60,966 nt of DNA. Origin: JBOGIG01 sp050742455. Lineage in GTDB: Bacteria; Actinomycetota; Acidimicrobiia; Acidimicrobiales; JBOGIG01. Location: the NCBI GenBank assembly GCA_050742455.1, contig JBOGIG010000066.1:1-60966 (forward strand). The letters run 5' to 3'. Positions 42,163 to 55,700 of this stretch are shown here, one piece after another. A program made the translations under genes and the position numbers. Positions within the stretch are counted from its first letter, which is position 1, and each line of letters opens with the position of its first letter. Below the pieces are notes generated by a model, which was not told the DNA's origin, searched no databases, and saw only the letters and a program-made list of their open reading frames with translations.

Positions 42163-42950
42163 GCGCCCGCCTCTTCATCAGGAGTGTCTCCATTGGCCTC
42201 GCCGGCGGCAGGTTCAGCTGCTCCGACTTCGGTCGAAGTGGACTCGGCGCCGGACCCGGCCGGGTCGGGCTCGGTCGCGCCGGACTCGATTGTGGAGCCT
42301 TTGTCTGGCGCGGACTCGACCGGCCCTGTTTCATTTGTGCCGGGCAGGGTGGCGTCGGTGAACACCACCCAGTCATTGCACAAGATGTCGTAGGCATTGA
42401 GTTCGGAAGCCAACATGACCTGCACCCTCGACAGGTTGGCAAACGACCTGATCGCGATGTCGTCTTGGTGGCCGACCACGACCAGTACCCGACCGTTTAG
42501 ACTCAAGGCATCCAAAAAGGCCACCGCCGCCTTCGTACTCGGGGCTTGGAAACCCCAGTCGTCCACCACCACGACGTGAGACTCGGCCGCCCGATCGGAC
42601 AGCGCCGAGCGAAGAGCGAGAGCCACCATCTTCTTGGGTGTCTTCTGCCTGTAGTCACGGGGCTTGGGACCGAGGGCCACGCCGCCACCCACCCAGTGGG
42701 GGGCCCGGATAGAGCCCTGGCGAGCCCGTCCGGTGCCCTTTTGCGCCCAAGGCTTGCGCCCACCACCGCGTACTTCGGCTCTGGTCAGGGTGGACTGGGT
42801 GCCCGAGCGGGCCGCGGCCAGTTGTGCCGTGACCACCTGGTGCATCACCGCCACATTGGGCTCTATACCGAACAATGCGGGATCCAGGGCCACTTGGCCC
42901 AGAACCGTACCGCCCCCGTCACGGCGTTGGATCGACCCGGCCACAGCCAT
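42159..42950 (-). CDS. rplD: 50S ribosomal protein L4 with a 60-residue acidic tail
   Basis: Residues 1-203 are a normal L4, including the tunnel loop RGGGRKPWAQKGTGRARQGS. Residues 204-263 form a Glu/Ser/Thr/Pro/Ala-rich tail. ATG 42950 is fixed by the TGATG overlap with rplC; the very long frame to 43652 is shadow of rplC. Confidence 0.97.
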   Translation of the reverse strand: MAVAGSIQRRDGGGTVLGQVALDPALFGIEPNVAVMHQVVTAQLAAARSGTQSTLTRAEVRGGGRKPWAQKGTGRARQGSIRAPHWVGGGVALGPKPRDYRQKTPKKMVALALRSALSDRAAESHVVVVDDWGFQAPSTKAAVAFLDALSLNGRVLVVVGHQDDIAIRSFANLSRVQVMLASELNAYDILCNDWVVFTDATLPGTNETGPVESAPDKGSTIESGATEPDPAGSGAESTSTEVGAAEPAAGEANGDTPDEEAGA

Positions 42951-43594
42951 CAGGCACGCCCCTTCTTGACTGCGTCGCGGATGATCACCACTGCTCCACG
43001 GGGGCCGGGAACAGCGCCCTTGACCAACACCATCTCCGTCTCGGGGTCGGCCCGCACCACTTCGAGGTTGAGGGTGGTTACCTTCTCGGCGCCCATGTGG
43101 CCCGCCATGCGGGTTCCCTTGAACACGCGACCCGGCGTGGCACACGCACCGATGGAGCCCGGCGCCCGGTGGTGCTTGTGGTTGCCGTGAGACCCGCCTT
43201 GGCCCTTGAAGTTGTGACGCTTCATGCCACCGGCGAAGCCCTTGCCCCGGCTCATGGCAGTGACATCCACCTTCTCCCCGGCAACCAGGATGTCGGCTCC
43301 CAGTTCCTGGCCGACCGAGTAGGCGGCCGAATCGGATATCCGTAGTTCCACCAAGCGCTTGCCCGGATCCACACCGGCCTTGGCAAAATGCCCCGACTTC
43401 GGCTTGGTCAAAGCCTGGGCCTTGCGGAAACCATAGGTGACCTGGAGAGCCGAATAGCCGTCGGACTCGGTCGTTTTCACCTGGACCACCCGCACAGGAG
43501 CCACGCGCAGCACCGTGACCGGGATGGCGCGGTTCTGGTCGTCCCAGACCTGGGTCATCCCAATCTTCTCTCCGACAATCGCCTTGGTTGCCAT
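42950..43594 (-). CDS. rplC: 50S ribosomal protein L3
   Basis: ATG 43594 (MATKAIVGEKIGMTQVWDD) gives 214 residues with the GKGFAGGMKRHNFKGQGGSHG loop reaching the peptidyl-transferase centre. A 247-bp gap with regulatory-looking structure separates it from rpsJ. Confidence 0.98.
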   Translation of the reverse strand: MATKAIVGEKIGMTQVWDDQNRAIPVTVLRVAPVRVVQVKTTESDGYSALQVTYGFRKAQALTKPKSGHFAKAGVDPGKRLVELRISDSAAYSVGQELGADILVAGEKVDVTAMSRGKGFAGGMKRHNFKGQGGSHGNHKHHRAPGSIGACATPGRVFKGTRMAGHMGAEKVTTLNLEVVRADPETEMVLVKGAVPGPRGAVVIIRDAVKKGRA

Positions 43595-43671
43595 TGGACG
43601 GGCTGTGCCTTCTCTCGTTGCTATGGAGGGCACCGTCATCGTCTTGAATCAACGACTGCCCTGCACGCGGA

Positions 43672-43701
43672 CGCTCCGCTCGGGCTGGCCCGAGCGGAGC
43701 G
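43672..43701. promoter_or_regulatory. 13-bp-stem hairpin in the rpsJ-rplC gap
   Basis: CGCTCCGCTCGGG (43672-43684) and its exact reverse complement (43689-43701) flank a 4-nt loop. It lies 78 bases before the L3 start. No U-tract follows on either strand. It may be a leader element or an attenuator. Confidence 0.7.
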
Positions 43702-43791
43702 CTCGTTCGGTTGTGCCGCGGGGTTCCCGTGATGGGCGCCCGCAGACCTAGACATGATGACCTCGTGCTTGGCGCACGGGACTTCTCGGAA

Positions 43792-43797
43792 ATTATA
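43792..43797 (-). promoter_or_regulatory. Perfect TATAAT -10 box between rpsJ and rplC
   Basis: TATAAT occurs on the minus strand in an otherwise GC-rich stretch. The best -35 candidate, TTGGCC, is 19 bases upstream, longer than optimal. If used, it would make a leader of about 190 nt before rplC containing the 13-bp hairpin. The rest of the 247-bp gap (43595-43841) shows no gene. Confidence 0.5.
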
Positions 43798-43841
43798 GCC
43801 GCAGCTTCAGGACGGGGGCCAACCGCCGCGGTCGGCCCAGG

Positions 43842-44168
43842 TCAGGCCGATTGAATCTTGATTGCGATATCCACCCCGGCGGGGAGCTCCAAGCGCTGTA
43901 GCGCATCCACCGTCTTGGAGCTGTGCTCCACGATATCCACCAGGCGCTTGTGGATGCGCATCTCGAAGTGCTCACGGCTGTCCTTGTACTTGTGCGGTGA
44001 GCGGATGACGGTATAGCGATGTTTCTCTGTCGGAAGGGGCACGGGGCCCCGAACCTGGGCCTGGGTTCGCAGAACTGTCTCGACGATCTTCTTGGTCGAT
44101 TGATCGATGATCTCGTGATCGTAGGCCTTCAGCCTGATGCGGATCTTTTGCTTGGCGCCTTCAGCCAT
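43842..44168 (-). CDS. rpsJ: 30S ribosomal protein S10
   Basis: This 108-residue protein starts MAEGAKQKIRIRLKAYDHEI and contains the conserved HFEMRIHKRLVDI. It also binds NusB in antitermination. It follows tuf by 23 bases. Confidence 0.99.
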   Translation of the reverse strand: MAEGAKQKIRIRLKAYDHEIIDQSTKKIVETVLRTQAQVRGPVPLPTEKHRYTVIRSPHKYKDSREHFEMRIHKRLVDIVEHSSKTVDALQRLELPAGVDIAIKIQSA

Positions 44169-44191
44169 TACAGCTCCTTGGTTCTTTCGTG

Positions 44192-45379
44192 CTACTTGAG
44201 GATCTTGGTAACCCGGCCGGCGCCCACCGTCCGACCACCCTCACGGATGGCGAAACGCAAACCCTCGTCCATGGCGATGGGCTTGCCCAACTCAACGGTC
44301 ATCGTCGTGTTGTCCCCCGGCATGACCATCTCGGTTCCTTCGGCCAGGCTGATCGAGCCCGTAACGTCGGTAGTCCGAAAATAGAACTGCGGCCGGTAGT
44401 TGTTGAAGAACGGCTTGTGCCGACCTCCCTCGTCCTTGGTCAGCACGTAGACGTTGGCCTCGAAGTTGGCATGGGGGGTGATTGAGCCCGGCTTGCACAG
44501 GACCTGGCCCCGCTCGACGTCCTCTTTCTTAGTGCCCCTCAGCAGGGCGCCGATGTTGTCGCCCGCCTCGCCTTCGTCGAGGATCTTGCGGAACATCTCC
44601 ACGCCGGTGCACACCGTTTTCTGCGTGGGACGCAGCCCCACGATCTCGACCTCATCGCCGGTCTTAAGCACGCCCTGTTCGATGCGCCCGGTGACCACGG
44701 TGCCGCGACCGGTGATGGTGAAGACGTCCTCGACGCTCATAAGAAATGGCTTGTCGGTAACCCGTTCGGGCTGGGGGATGAACTCATCCACAGCCTTCAT
44801 CAATTCCACGATCTTTTCGGACCACTCGGCGTCACCTTCGAGGGCCTTGAGTGCGCTCACCCGGATCACGGGGGTGTCATCACCGGGGAACTCGTACTCG
44901 TTGAGCAGCTCCCGAACCTCCAGCTCGACCAGGTCAAGCAGCTCTTCGTCGTCGACCATGTCAGCCTTGTTTAGGGCCACCACGATGTAGGGAACGCCTA
45001 CCTGGCGGGCCAGAAGCACATGCTCCCGGGTCTGGGGCATCGGGCCGTCCGCTGCCGACACCACCAGGATCGCTCCGTCCACCTGGGCCGCTCCGGTGAT
45101 CATGTTCTTGATGTAGTCGGCATGACCCGGCATGTCGACGTGGGCGTAGTGGCGATTGTCGGTCTCGTACTCGACGTGGGAGATCGAGATTGTTATGCCG
45201 CGGGCCTTTTCTTCGGGGGCGTTGTCGATCTTGTCGAACGCCATGAACTGGACCTTGGGATTGCGATCGGCCAGGGTCTTGGTTATGGCCGCGGTGAGCG
45301 TTGTCTTGCCGTGGTCGATGTGACCCATGGTCCCAACGTTGAGATGTGGCTTGTTCCGCTCGAACTTCTGCTTGGCCAT
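44192..45379 (-). CDS. tuf: Elongation factor Tu
   Basis: This 395-residue GTPase brings aminoacyl-tRNA to the ribosome. The G motifs are GHIDHGKT, DMPGHADY and NKADM. Domains II and III follow to the conserved C-terminus GGRTVGAGRVTKILK. It sits 58 bases after fusA, in the usual str operon order. Confidence 0.99.
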   Translation of the reverse strand: MAKQKFERNKPHLNVGTMGHIDHGKTTLTAAITKTLADRNPKVQFMAFDKIDNAPEEKARGITISISHVEYETDNRHYAHVDMPGHADYIKNMITGAAQVDGAILVVSAADGPMPQTREHVLLARQVGVPYIVVALNKADMVDDEELLDLVELEVRELLNEYEFPGDDTPVIRVSALKALEGDAEWSEKIVELMKAVDEFIPQPERVTDKPFLMSVEDVFTITGRGTVVTGRIEQGVLKTGDEVEIVGLRPTQKTVCTGVEMFRKILDEGEAGDNIGALLRGTKKEDVERGQVLCKPGSITPHANFEANVYVLTKDEGGRHKPFFNNYRPQFYFRTTDVTGSISLAEGTEMVMPGDNTTMTVELGKPIAMDEGLRFAIREGGRTVGAGRVTKILK

Positions 45380-45437
45380 GACTGAGTACCGCTCCGTTGT
45401 GTCTGGGAGGGACCCGTGGTCCCGCCGGTGAAATTTT

Positions 45438-47537
45438 CTATTCGCCTCTGACCCGGGCCACGATCTCTTTGGCGATCGAGCTGGGTACCTCTTGATAGGA
45501 ATTGAACTGCATGGAGAACGTGGCGCGCCCTTGGGTGCGCGAACGCAGGTCTGTAGCGTAGCCGAACATGTCCGACAACGGCACCTGGGATTTTATGACC
45601 TGGCTGGAGCCGCGCTGCTCCATCCCCTCCACCTTGCCTCGGCGGGACGACAAGTCACCGATGACATCGCCCATGTAGTCCTCGGGCGTGACCACTTCCA
45701 CCGACATGATGGGCTCCAACAAGATGGGGTTGGCCGCCCTGGCGGCCTTCTTGACCGCCAAGGAGCCGGCTATCTTGAAGGCGATCTCCGAAGAGTCCAC
45801 GTCGTGGTAAGTACCGTAGGTGAGGGTCACCCGAACGTCGACCATGGGGTAGCCGGCCAGTACCCCCGAGGTGAGGGCCTCTTGGATCCCAGCGTCGACC
45901 GAGGGGATGTATTCCTTGGGAATGACACCGCCGGTGATCTTGTCCACGAACTCGTAGCCCCCGCCCGGGCCGGTGGGCTCCAGAGAGATGACCACGTGGC
46001 CGTACTGGCCCCGACCACCGGTCTGGCGAATGTACTTCTCCTCGATCTTGGTCACGGCCGACTTGATGGTCTCCCGGTAGGCCACCTGCGGCTTGCCCAC
46101 GTTGGCGTCGACGCTGAACTCACGCAGCATGCGGTCCACAAGTACTTCCAGGTGTAGTTCGCCCATCCCAGAGATGACCGTCTGGCCCGTTTCGTCATCG
46201 GTGTGAACCTGAAAGGTCGGGTCCTCCTCGGAAAGTGCATAAAGAGCCTTGCCCAGCTTGTCCTGGTCGGCCTTGGTCTTGGGCTCGACCGCCACGTGGA
46301 TGACCGGCTCTGGGAACTCCAGGGATTCGAGCACTATGGGGCTGTCCAGGGCGCACAGGGTATCCCCGGTAGTGGTGTTCTTCAGCCCCACGGCGGCCAC
46401 GATGTCCCCGGCAAAGATGGCTTCTTTGTCCTCCCGGTGATTGGCGTGCATCTGGAGGATACGGCCCACCCGTTCCTTGCGGTCCTTGGTGGAGTTAAGG
46501 ACGGTGGAGCCCTTATCCAGATGACCCGAGTACACCCGGAAATAGGTGAGCTTGCCCACGTAGGGGTCGCTCATGATCTTGAATGCCAGGGCCGAGAACG
46601 GGGCGGAATCGTCGGCCGGGCGCTCCAGCTCCTCGATGCCCTTGAGATCCATGCCCTTGGTGGGGGGAATGTCCAAGGGACTGGGGAGGAAGTCGACTAC
46701 GGCGTCGAGCATGGGCTGGACACCCTTGTTCTTGAACGCCGACCCGCACAGCACGGGCACCACGTCATTGGAAAGGGTGGCGCTTCGCAAGGCCACCCTG
46801 AGGTCCTCGGCAGTAATCTCCTCGTCGGATACGTATTTTTCCATCACGTTGTCGTCGAAGTTGGACAGCACGTCTATGAGTTCGTGACGGGCGGCCTCGG
46901 TGGCTTCGACCAGGTCGGCCGGCACTTCCTCGATGGACCAGCTTTCCCCCATCCCCTCTTCCCACACCAGGGCGGCTTGGCCCAGCAGATCGACCAGTCC
47001 CCTGTAGTGACCCTCGGCCCCGATGGGGATCTGAATAACGGCGGGCCTGGCGTCGAGCCGGTCCCTGATCATGGCTACGGCATTGTCGAAGTCCGCACCG
47101 ATGCGGTCCATCTTGTTGATGAAGCAGATCCGGGGCACGCCGTACTTGTTGGCCTGGCGCCAGACGGTCTCGGTCTGAGGTTCGACTCCGGCTACGGCAT
47201 CGAAGACAGCCACAGCGCCGTCCAGGACTCGAAGGGACCGTTCCACTTCCACGGTAAAGTCGACGTGCCCCGGGGTGTCGATGATGTTGATCCAGGTGTC
47301 CTTCCAATTGCACGTGGTGGCCGCCGAGGTGATGGTGATACCTCGTTCTTGCTCCTGGATCATCCAGTCCATCGTGGCTCCCCCCTCGTGCACCTCCCCG
47401 ATTTTGTAGTTCTTGCCCGTGTAGTACAGGATCCGCTCGGTCGTGGTGGTCTTGCCCGCGTCGATATGGGCCATGATCCCGATGTTGCGGGTCCGAGCCA
47501 GGGAGTATTCTCTCTTGTTGGTGATCGCTTCAGCCAT
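45438..47537 (-). CDS. fusA: Elongation factor G
   Basis: This 699-residue translocase has G1 AHIDAGKTTTTERI, G3 DTPGHVDF, G4 NKMDR and all five domains. The start MAEAITNKREYSLAR is typical. A 197-bp gap separates it from rpsG. Confidence 0.99.
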   Translation of the reverse strand: MAEAITNKREYSLARTRNIGIMAHIDAGKTTTTERILYYTGKNYKIGEVHEGGATMDWMIQEQERGITITSAATTCNWKDTWINIIDTPGHVDFTVEVERSLRVLDGAVAVFDAVAGVEPQTETVWRQANKYGVPRICFINKMDRIGADFDNAVAMIRDRLDARPAVIQIPIGAEGHYRGLVDLLGQAALVWEEGMGESWSIEEVPADLVEATEAARHELIDVLSNFDDNVMEKYVSDEEITAEDLRVALRSATLSNDVVPVLCGSAFKNKGVQPMLDAVVDFLPSPLDIPPTKGMDLKGIEELERPADDSAPFSALAFKIMSDPYVGKLTYFRVYSGHLDKGSTVLNSTKDRKERVGRILQMHANHREDKEAIFAGDIVAAVGLKNTTTGDTLCALDSPIVLESLEFPEPVIHVAVEPKTKADQDKLGKALYALSEEDPTFQVHTDDETGQTVISGMGELHLEVLVDRMLREFSVDANVGKPQVAYRETIKSAVTKIEEKYIRQTGGRGQYGHVVISLEPTGPGGGYEFVDKITGGVIPKEYIPSVDAGIQEALTSGVLAGYPMVDVRVTLTYGTYHDVDSSEIAFKIAGSLAVKKAARAANPILLEPIMSVEVVTPEDYMGDVIGDLSSRRGKVEGMEQRGSSQVIKSQVPLSDMFGYATDLRSRTQGRATFSMQFNSYQEVPSSIAKEIVARVRGE

Positions 47538-47561
47538 CGCTTTTCAATTCGCTCTTTGTTC

Positions 47562-47597
47562 TTCGTTATGGGGTGGGGATTCGTTATGGGGTCGGGA
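47562..47597 (-). repeat. 18-bp tandem repeat before fusA
   Basis: Two 18-bp units (47562-47579, 47580-47597) differ at one base. They lie 25 bases upstream of the fusA start in the rpsG-fusA gap. The gap also holds a short hairpin (ACCCCAA/TTGGGGT, 47709-47729) just after rpsG. Confidence 0.85.
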
Positions 47598-47734
47598 CGT
47601 CACACGCTCGGATCCCGGCCAAAACCTCTCTGCCGGCGGGACCTTCAATTCCTCGGCCCGTCGTTGCCCTTGTTCGGCCCGGTGGGCCACCGCCTCTATC
47701 GACCCTTCACCCCAATTTGTGGTTGGGGTCTGAT

Positions 47735-48205
47735 CTACCAGCGGTAATGGGCAAAAGCCTTGTTGGACTCAGCCATCTTGTGCAGATCCTCCCGGCGCTT
47801 GACCGCCGCCCCCACGTTGTTGGAGGCGTCCATCAGTTCATTGGCCAGGCGTTCGGCCATGGTCTTTTCCCGGCGCTGGCGTGAGTAGGACACCAGCCAG
47901 CGGATGGAAAGAGTGGTGGCCCGCCGAGGGCGAACATCCACGGGGACCTGGTAGGTGGCCCCACCCACCCGGCGGCTTCGCACCTCCAGTTGGGGCTTGG
48001 TGTTCTCCATGGCCCGCTTGAGGGTGGCCACCGGTTCGGTGCCCGTCTTGTCAGCCACGTCGGAGAGGGCGTCATAGACAATCCTCTCGGCCAACGTCCG
48101 CTTGCCTCGCGTCAATACCTTGTTCACCAGCTGGGTGACCTGGACCGAATGGTAGACCGGGTCAGGAGTCAACTCCCGACGCGGTGCGGGTCCCTTGCGG
48201 GGCAT
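47735..48205 (-). CDS. rpsG: 30S ribosomal protein S7
   Basis: This 156-residue head protein starts MPRKGPAPRRELTPDPVYHS and ends HKMAESNKAFAHYRW, both canonical. It is the usual autoregulator of the str operon. Confidence 0.99.
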   Translation of the reverse strand: MPRKGPAPRRELTPDPVYHSVQVTQLVNKVLTRGKRTLAERIVYDALSDVADKTGTEPVATLKRAMENTKPQLEVRSRRVGGATYQVPVDVRPRRATTLSIRWLVSYSRQRREKTMAERLANELMDASNNVGAAVKRREDLHKMAESNKAFAHYRW

Positions 48206-48209
48206 GTGC

Positions 48210-48581
48210 TCAGGCCTCCCTCTTGGCCCCGTAGCGACTACGGGCCTGCTTGCGGTCCCTGACGCCAGAAGTGTCCAGGGTTCCCCGCACGATCTTGTAG
48301 CGCACTCCCGGCAGATCCTTGACCCGCCCGCCCCTCACCAACACGATGGAGTGCTCCTGCAGGTTGTGGCCCACCCCTGGGATGTATGCGGTTATCTCGA
48401 CTCCACTGGTCAGCCGGACGCGGGCCACCTTGCGGAGCGCCGAATTGGGCTTCTTGGGCGTAGTGGTATACACCCTCGTGCAGACGCCGCGCCGCTGGGG
48501 TGCGCCCCGGAGAGCAGGCGTCTTGGTCTTGGTTTGATTTGATTCCCGTCCCTTGCGGACGAGTTGGGCGATCGTGGGCAC
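48210..48581 (-). CDS. rpsL: 30S ribosomal protein S12
   Basis: This 123-residue decoding-centre protein starts at GTG 48581. The streptomycin-site lysines (TTTPKKPNSALRK and GGRVKDLPGVRY) are wild type. Confidence 0.99.
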   Translation of the reverse strand: MPTIAQLVRKGRESNQTKTKTPALRGAPQRRGVCTRVYTTTPKKPNSALRKVARVRLTSGVEITAYIPGVGHNLQEHSIVLVRGGRVKDLPGVRYKIVRGTLDTSGVRDRKQARSRYGAKREA

Positions 48582-48711
48582 GTGACCTCTCGCTGATTTG
48601 ATCCGGACAACATGTGAGCACTACCGCCTGTCGAGCAGTGGTGCTTCGTGACGCATGGTTTGAGATCCATGTCCCTCTGGCGCGTCGCGGAGCGCATCAC
48701 GCCAGCTTCAT

Positions 48712-48741
48712 ATATTAGGGCGAGATGCCTGTCTCCGGCAA
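48712..48741 (-). promoter_or_regulatory. Predicted promoter of the str operon (rpsL)
   Basis: TTGCCG (-35, 48736-48741) and TAATAT (-10, 48712-48717) on the minus strand are 18 bases apart, just after the rpoC stop. This leaves a leader of about 125 nt before rpsL. Confidence 0.6.
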
Positions 48742-48746
48742 CCCGC

Positions 48747-52727
<3,981 letters not shown>

Positions 52728-55700
52728 TCAAAAGCTCCTCTCGGCGGCACGGCGGGCGTCCTCTTCGTCGGACCCCCGCTCGGGCCGGGTGATGTCGATG
52801 CCCAGTTCCTCGGCAGTGCGGAACACGTCCTCGTCCAGCTCCCGCATCTCGATCTCCTCGCCCGTGGTCGAAAGGACCTCGACGTTGAGACACAGGGACT
52901 GCATCTCTTTGATGAGAACCTTGAAGCTCTCGGGAATGCCGGGCTCGGGGATATTCTCCCCCTTGACGATGGCCTCATAGACCTTGACCCGGCCCAGAAC
53001 GTCGTCGGACTTGATGGTTAGGAGCTCTTGGAGGGCATAGGCCGCCCCGTAAGCTTCGAGAGCCCAAACTTCCATCTCACCGAAGCGCTGGCCACCGAAC
53101 TGGGCCTTGCCGCCGAGGGGCTGCTGGGTGATCATCGAGTACGGACCGGTGGAACGGGCATGGATCTTGTCGTCGACCAAGTGGGCCAGCTTCAGGATGT
53201 ACATATAGCCGACGCTTATGGGATTGTCATAGGCCTCGCCGGTGCGCCCGTTGTACAGCGTCACCTTGCCGTCGGTACCCATCATGCGCTGCCCGTCGCG
53301 GGACTCGGGCACGAGGGTCTCGAACAACTTGGTCATGGTCGGGTGGCGTCCGGCGTCAGTCGCTTCGTCCCAATGGGCCCCGTCGAAGGAGGGGGTGGCG
53401 ATCCATGTGGCCGGCACCGTTCGGGGCCGGGTCTTGGTTTCGGTGCCCCTAACGGGCTCCACCGCGGTGGGGCAGCCGGCCCAGCCCCATCGGGCTGCGT
53501 ATCCAAGGTGGCTCTCCAGCACTTGTCCCACGTTCATGCGGCTCGGAACACCCAGCGGGTTCAAGATGATGTCCACTGGCGTACCATCGGCCATGTACGG
53601 CATGTCCTCCACCGGCAGGATCTTGGAGATAACGCCCTTGTTGCCGTGACGTCCGGCGAGCTTGTCGCCTTCGGAGATCTTGCGCTTTTGGGCCACGTAC
53701 ACCCTGACCAGCTCGTTGACCCCGGGCGGAAGCTCATGGGAGTCCTCACGGGAAAAGACCCGGACATCGATAACCTTGCCCGACTCGCCGTGGGGAACCT
53801 TGAGGGATGTGTCGCGCACCTCTCGGGCCTTCTCGCCGAAGATGGCTCGCAGCAGTCGCTCCTCGGGGGTCAGCTCGGTTTCACCTTTGGGTGTCACCTT
53901 GCCAACCAGGACATCGCCACCGTCCACCTCGGCCCCGACCCGGATGATTCCCCGGTCGTCGAGGTCGGCCAGGATCTCCTCGGAAAGATTCGGGATGTCC
54001 CGGGTGATCTCCTCGGGCCCGAGCTTGGTGTCCCGGGCATCCACCTCGTGCTCTTCGATGTGGATCGAGGTCAGCACGTCGTCACGCACCAGGCGCTCCG
54101 ACAGGATGATTGCGTCCTCGTAGTTGTATCCCTCCCATGGCATGAACGCCACGAGCAGGTTCTTGCCGAGCGCCAACTCTCCATTGTGGGTCGAGGGGCC
54201 GTCGGCCATGACGTCGCCGGAGACCACCTTTTCGCCTTCGCTCACCAACAGCTTCTGATTGATGCAGGTGTTCTGATTGGAACGGCGGAACTTGGCCAGC
54301 CGGTAGACGCTGCGACTCAGGGTGGCGCCGTAGCGGTCCTTCTGATCCGCTTCGTACTCGACGACGATGTGGTCGCCGGTGACTTCCGTGACCGTGCCAC
54401 GGCCCTGGGCCAGGATGACATCTCCGGCATCGCGCGCCGCCCGAGCCTCCACCCCGGTACCGATAAACGGGGCCTCAGGTGCGAGCAGCGGCACGGCCTG
54501 CTTCTGCATGTTGGCCCCCATGAGGGCACGGTTGGCATCATCGTGCTCGATGAATGGGATCAGAGCTGTCGCCACCGAGACGATCTGCTTGGGCGACACG
54601 TCCATCAGGTCCACCTCGGCCGGCGGCACGTAATCGATCTCGCTGGTCGAGCCGTAGGAGGTCGAGGTTGCCCCCACTCTCACGCCAGCCCCTTGGGGCC
54701 CGCGGCGAACTAGTACCCGGTCGGTCGAGAAGCGTCCATCGTCGTGCAGAGCGGCATTGGCCTGGGCTATGACGTGCTCTTCCTCCTCGTCGGCGGCCAG
54801 ATAGACAATCTCATCGGTGACGCGCCCATCGGACACCTTGCGGTAGGGGGTCTCGATGAAGCCGTATTCGTTGACACGGGCGTAAGTGGCAAGGGCTCCG
54901 ATCAGGCCGATGTTGGGACCTTCGGGTGTCTCGATCGGGCACATGCGCCCGTAGTGGGACGTATGCACGTCTCGGACCTCGAACCCGGCACGTTCGCGCG
55001 ACAACCCGCCTGGGCCCAGGGCGGACAGGCGCCGCTTGTGGGCCAGACCCGACAGCGGGTTGTGCTGGTCCATGAACTGACTCGACTGACTGGTGCCGAA
55101 GAATTCCTTGACCGCGGCCACCACCGGACGGATATTGATCAAGGTCTGGGGAGTAATGGCTTCGACGTCCTGGGTGGTCATACGCTCGCGCACCACCCTC
55201 TCCATGCGTGACAGTCCCACCCTCACCTGGTTCTGGATCAGCTCACCCACGCTGCGAATGCGTCGGTTGGCAAAGTGATCCTGATCGTCGAGCCGATAGC
55301 CCGACTCCCCGTTGGCCAGGTGGAGCATGTAGCTCGACGCGGCCAGCATCTCGGCCGGGCTGAGAACGCCCTGAGTCGGGTCGGGACGTTCCAATTCGAT
55401 CCCGAACTCGGCCTCGCAGCGTTCGATCTCGGGGCCCAGCTTGCGGTTCAGCTTGTAACGCCCGACCCGAGTGAGGTCATAACGCTTGGGATTGAAGAAG
55501 GCATTCTCAAAATAAACCCGAGCCACCTCCACCGACGGAGGCTCTCCCGGACGGGCCCGCTTGTATATCTCCAGGAGAGATTCCTCCCGAGACGGCGCCG
55601 TGTCCTTCTCCTTTTCCCACTGTCCTTCGAGAAAGTCAAAATGCCGCACGAACCGGTTGAGGAAGGTCTCATCCTCGTAGCCAAGCGCCCTTAGTAGGAC

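Noticed and set aside
42950..43652. L4 frame extended through rplC to 497 codons
   Set aside because: The extension is rplC read in another frame; rplD starts at the TGATG overlap.
46203..47747. Plus-strand open frame of 514 codons
   Set aside because: It is antisense to fusA, which is complete and canonical.
53028..54713. Plus-strand open frame of 561 codons
   Set aside because: It is antisense to rpoB, with no recognisable domain.
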